DNA from: JANXVY01 sp034408685
GTDB taxonomy: Bacteria; Pseudomonadota; Alphaproteobacteria; Rhizobiales; Hyphomicrobiaceae
Reading direction: 5' to 3'
Assembly (NCBI GenBank): GCA_034408685.1
Contig: JAWXCP010000156.1
Coordinates: forward strand, 1-7,509
Length of the DNA: 7,509 nucleotides
Shown piece by piece: positions 6,201 to 7,509 of this stretch (its first letter is position 1; each line of letters starts with the position of its first letter). The translations under genes were made by a program, and so were the position numbers. The notes under the pieces are model-generated. The model was given only the letters and a program-made list of their open reading frames with translations, made no database searches and was not told the origin of the DNA.

Positions 6201-6710
6201 GTGCTGGCCAGCGTCAGCTACACCCTCGGCGCTGGCCAATCTGTCGAGCTGCTAGCCACCACCAACAATGCCGGTACGGCCGCCATCAACCTGACCGGCA
6301 ACGAACTCGCCAACACCGTCATTGGCAACGCTGGTAATAACGTGCTGACCGGCGGCAACGGTGCCGATCGGCTCGCCGGCCTCGCAGGCGCCGACAATTT
6401 CGTGTTCCTGGCGCCGACCGACACCGGCAACCGCATCACCGACTTCAGCGCTGTCGACGACACGCTTCAGTTCTCGGCGGCTGGTTTCGGCGGTGGTCTG
6501 ACCGCGGGCATCAACGTCGGAACGAACGGCTACTTTGCAGCCAACACCGCTGGCGCCGCCACGCTCGCCCAAGCCCAGTTCGTCTATGACACCAACGACG
6601 GCTTGTTATTCTGGGACGCCGACGGCACGGGGGCGGTGGCTGCGTCTCTCATCGCAACTCTCGAGAACAAAGCCCTCGTAACCGCCGCCGACTTCACCAT
6701 CATTGGTTGA
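3228..6710 (+). CDS. RTX calcium-binding repeat protein, probable type I secretion substrate
   Basis: The 1160-residue product has four parts. Residues 1 to about 176 form an aromatic-rich, non-repeat domain that I do not recognise. Residues 177-458 are an array of about two dozen RTX nonapeptides (GGxGxDxUx, starting GGAGNDRIE), which bind calcium and fold as a parallel beta-roll. Residues 460-885 alternate short RTX runs with five longer beta modules of the type 'VTVNLTTG...GD...VENLTGS.FND'. Residues 886-1057 are two near-identical 86-residue repeats. The last 105 residues (NRITDFSAVDDTLQF, AQFVYDTNDGLLFWDADGTG, ending DFTIIG) look like a C-terminal type I secretion signal region. There is no N-terminal signal peptide, no cysteine was seen, and the protein is very acidic, all usual for RTX exoproteins. 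No catalytic domain is visible, so adhesin, biofilm or matrix roles are possible but unproven. No secretion or acyltransferase genes adjoin it. Confidence 0.93.
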   Translation: MTAATLSVNELGFYWVDNTGAQKPIDVFGALTFSIGYWFNRQLDGSWIWLENANGDVTEYRISALVRSETPQDRGWILEVNGLKYERLIDGIYQEIAVLALADPIVVAGTDGNSLRIGAAVLQEVNVQGLAVNGSSALDLWAPRDALEGLNANITYTLLNGDDQLFSSNIGKDIVFGGAGNDRIETDAGDDEVHGEAGDDRIDTGNGNDLIDGGDGNDTLVSGSGDDVVRGGAGNDGSYLSPGNFGAASLADGADTFEGGAGSDKADGGNGNDILWGMSAADDNKLLAETGDGDDVLDGQSGDDRIFGGQGNDRLIGGNDNDLLVGGRQSDDLNGGSGNDVLHGDGLVDDPIEAGNDALDGGDGDDKLFGGFGDDVLYGGRYDAGLDELHGGAGNDYLAAGEGNDSLDGGEGDDELYGEEGDDVILGGGGNDILGGYSGNNILRGGAGNDLLYGGSGNSGSGLGADTIDGGDDVDTADYSGFGASSAALTISLALATQQNTGAAGLDIITGIENLTTGDGNDRLIGNDQNNILISNSGDDVLEGGLGDDTLNGGFGNDTASYASSVIGVTVSLAIAGAQATVGAGSDTLIGIENLTGGAGDDALTGNTGSNILVGGAGADRIDGGTGTDDVLYSGSSAGVTVNLTTGIGIGGDAQGDALISVENLTGSVFNDELLGNASANSLIGNVGNDILMGGAGNDTMRGGAGADRLDGGADVDAVTYFDSTAAVTVNLATGTGVGGDAAGDILLFVENVTGSNFNDSLIGNSSANTLSGGLGNDLMHGGAGNDTLLGGSGNDIMNGGAGADRFEGFGDIDTVTYSDSTAAVTVSLTTGTGVGGDAAGDVLFFIENLTGSNFDDSLTGNGSANTLMGGLGNDSLSGGLGDDVFFVDNAGDRVFEAAGGGNDRVLASVSYTLGAGQSVELLATTNNAGTAAINLTGNELVNTVIGNAGNNTISGGVGADALYGLAGNDIFFVDNAGERVFEAAGGGNDRVLASVSYTLGAGQSVELLATTNNAGTAAINLTGNELANTVIGNAGNNVLTGGNGADRLAGLAGADNFVFLAPTDTGNRITDFSAVDDTLQFSAAGFGGGLTAGINVGTNGYFAANTAGAATLAQAQFVYDTNDGLLFWDADGTGAVAASLIATLENKALVTAADFTIIG
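3756..4601 (+). repeat. RTX nonapeptide array (coding, 27-base units)
   Basis: Consecutive 27-base units encode GGxGxDxUx nonapeptides, with a few loops of irregular length (for example around SYLSPGNFGAASLADGADT and MSAADDNKLLAETG). The glycine and aspartate codons vary between units, so the array is old rather than freshly amplified. Each pair of turns would hold calcium after export into a calcium-rich medium. Confidence 0.9.
5118..5834 (+). repeat. Three long beta-module repeats within the RTX gene
   Basis: Modules starting at 5118, 5382 and 5673 share the pattern 'V.Y..S.A.VTV.L.TG.G.GGDA.GD.L...EN.TGS.F.D.L.GN..AN.L'. The first spacing is 264 bases and the second 291; the difference of 27 bases is exactly one nonapeptide. 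Two more distant relatives of the module precede them, around residues 478-535 and 562-615 (DTADYSGFG and DTASYASSV). Modules two and three are the most alike. Confidence 0.8.
5883..6398 (+). repeat. 258-base tandem duplication inside the RTX gene
   Basis: Copy one (5883-6140) and copy two (6141-6398) each encode 86 residues beginning FFVDNAG. Over the first 200 or so bases I count about nine differences, and one run of about 69 bases is identical. In the first 67 residues only two differ (D/E and V/A). The last 50 bases of each copy are more diverged. The duplication is in frame and extends the C-terminal stalk just before the secretion region. Confidence 0.9.
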
Positions 6711-6721
6711 AGCCTGACCGA

Positions 6722-6754
6722 GCGACAGCACACAACGCGTCATTGTGCTGTCGC
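6722..6754 (+). terminator. Hairpin after the RTX gene, probable terminator
   Basis: GCGACAGCACA (6722-6732) pairs perfectly with TGTGCTGTCGC (6744-6754) around an 11-base loop, beginning 11 bases after the stop codon. The position and strength suit a transcription terminator, but there is no following T-run, so it may act with Rho or protect the 3' end of the mRNA. Confidence 0.6.
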
Positions 6755-7008
6755 GCCTAACGCGTGATCACCGGCGGCGGACGGCCAGCAGCCATCATTT
6801 GGTTGATCTGACAATCAAGAGTGCGTTCGCGCGGAACGCTGAGGTATTGTCTATTGCAAACGGCGAGAATGCCCCATAGTCGGCTACGGTTCGATCGGCA
6901 TCCGCATCACCGACAGCAAAACGCCATTGCCTGGAGCGGTCTCGGGGTCGCTGGCTCCGCCCCATGAAGGTTGGTCGTTAAGCTCACAAGGCTCCGAGGG
7001 CAGGCGCG
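6755..7008. other. No gene recognised
   Basis: No frame in this stretch gives a protein I recognise. A plus-strand frame around 6881-6965 reads GYGSIGIRITDSKTPLPG without an upstream start or a known family. The first catalytic aspartate region of the IS3 transposase, which should lie about here if that element were full-length, could not be found. It is probably decayed or rearranged IS-flanking DNA. Confidence 0.4.
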
Positions 7009-7155
7009 CGCATCTCACTGTTGCACCACTTCAATCGCGGCAGCCAATCGACGTGCGAGCAGGCCCAGTGGCTCATCGCCGAGCACGGCATCGTCTGCGC
7101 GCTTTCGCGATGGGGCAACGTCTGAGACAACGCGGCCATGAAAAGCTTCTTTGTG
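7009..7155 (+). pseudogene. IS3-family transposase (OrfB), C-terminal catalytic relic
   Basis: The plus frame reads ISLLHHFNRGSQST, then EQAQWLIAEHGIVCALSRWG, then NV, a TGA stop (7123-7125), and DNAAMKSFF. This is the rve/DDE core of IS3-family OrfB, whose intact form reads about 'GLLHHSDRGSQYTSEQ...LLA.HGI..SMSR.GNVWDNAAMESFF'. The catalytic Asp is Asn (AAT, 7033-7035) and the catalytic Glu is Lys (AAA, 7141-7143). Exactly 35 residues lie between them, the expected DD(35)E spacing. The Trp before DNAAM is a stop codon. After SFF the frame is lost, although a shifted frame shows DAERT (about 7163-7177), like the normal continuation 'LK.ERT'. The integrase N-terminus, HTH and OrfA are absent. 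The relic cannot be active. Confidence 0.85.
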
Positions 7156-7183
7156 GCTCCTCGATGCCGAACGGACGCCGCTC

Positions 7184-7417
7184 TAAGGCGTGCCGCTCAG
7201 CCTGTTTGCACTTGCCGATCAGGTCATCGCCGGTTGCGCGGAGTTAGAGCCTATTCTGCGCCGCGTCGAGGCTCACATCTTTGTGGTCGGACGTCTGCAT
7301 GATGACAACGCCACGCCGCCGGTTCTGGCGACAGGCCAAACCTCCCTGGGCGGTGCCGCCCCCGCACCGCCCGCCGCCTGCTACACGACCTGCTGGGGCA
7401 GCTTTCAGTTGTTCTAG
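7184..7417 (+). pseudogene. IS66-family transposase (TnpC) internal fragment
   Basis: The plus frame from 7187 reads GVPLSLFALADQV, then AELEPILRRVEAHIF, then GRLHDDNATPPVLATGQT. This matches an internal block of IS66 TnpC transposases, which reads roughly 'GVPLSLSTLADQVGA...L..L..RIEAHVFAAERLHGDDTTVPVLAKGKT'. The usual GDDT motif is changed to DDNA, so the catalytic site is probably destroyed. A TAA (7184-7186) stands where the family usually has a Glu codon. After GQT the reading SLGGAAPAPPAACYTT resembles the later family stretch 'FGG..PPAA.YY', as if about fifteen codons were deleted; this last point is weaker. The frame closes at TAG 7415-7417. GTG at 7190 is not a true start. The fragment follows the IS3 relic with almost no gap. 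Confidence 0.8.
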
Positions 7418-7509
7418 CCTGATTTATTCACCGCAGCGCGGAATTTGAGGTGGCGGAGGCGCGGAAGCGCTTGGAATCACGTATGTTTCGGTTGCGAAGC
7501 TGAAGCACA

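Noticed and set aside
3716..6572. Many minus-strand open frames with Pro/Ser-rich products (for example 3941-4282 and 4910-5326)
   Set aside because: They are antisense shadows of the glycine- and aspartate-rich RTX repeats: the periodic codons avoid stops on the other strand.
6927..7247. A 106-codon plus-strand frame
   Set aside because: It covers the IS3 relic in the wrong frame and spans into the IS66 relic; its product is arginine-rich noise.
7418..7509. Possible start or end of another gene at the right edge
   Set aside because: A frame reading roughly FEVAEARKRLESRMFRLRS ends in TGA and has no start, ribosome-binding site or recognised family; too short to call.

Overview
The window looks like accessory DNA from an alphaproteobacterium, most likely of the Rhizobiales (a Bradyrhizobium-like genome would fit). 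I infer this from a GSCFA-domain gene, an RTX protein with an alphaproteobacterial type of C-terminus, and relics of IS630, IS3 and IS66 elements whose sequences resemble rhizobial copies. No database search was possible, so the taxonomic call is an inference.

Layout from left to right. Bases 1-32 hold the first codons of a leftward gene that looks like an IS5-type transposase. Bases 137-1189 (minus) are a GSCFA-domain gene that is complete except for one in-frame TAG, 15 codons after the namesake GSCFA motif. Bases 1388-2623 (minus) encode a Tat-exported beta-propeller protein related to oligogalacturonate lyases. Bases 2624-3227 hold four inverted repeats, a 56-bp palindromic mini-element and an IS630 transposase N-terminal fragment that stops exactly where the mini-element begins. 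Bases 3228-6710 (plus) encode a 1160-residue RTX calcium-binding protein, probably a type I secretion substrate, followed by a hairpin. From about 7009 to 7417 lie two abutting transposase relics, IS3 then IS66, both inactive.

The genes do not form an obvious pathway. The two minus-strand genes could share a transcript, but 198 bases separate them. A link to polysaccharides (GSCFA proteins are SGNH-hydrolase relatives; OGL-like propellers act on uronate oligomers) is suggestive only. No type I secretion ABC transporter, membrane-fusion protein or acyltransferase gene is present for the RTX protein, so it must use an exporter encoded elsewhere. Decayed insertion sequences at both ends and in the middle point to an old, repeatedly invaded island. 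I did not find a convincing new multi-gene system. The most interesting items are the internal architecture of the RTX gene, the amber-interrupted GSCFA gene and the palindrome-rich segment at 2689-2933.
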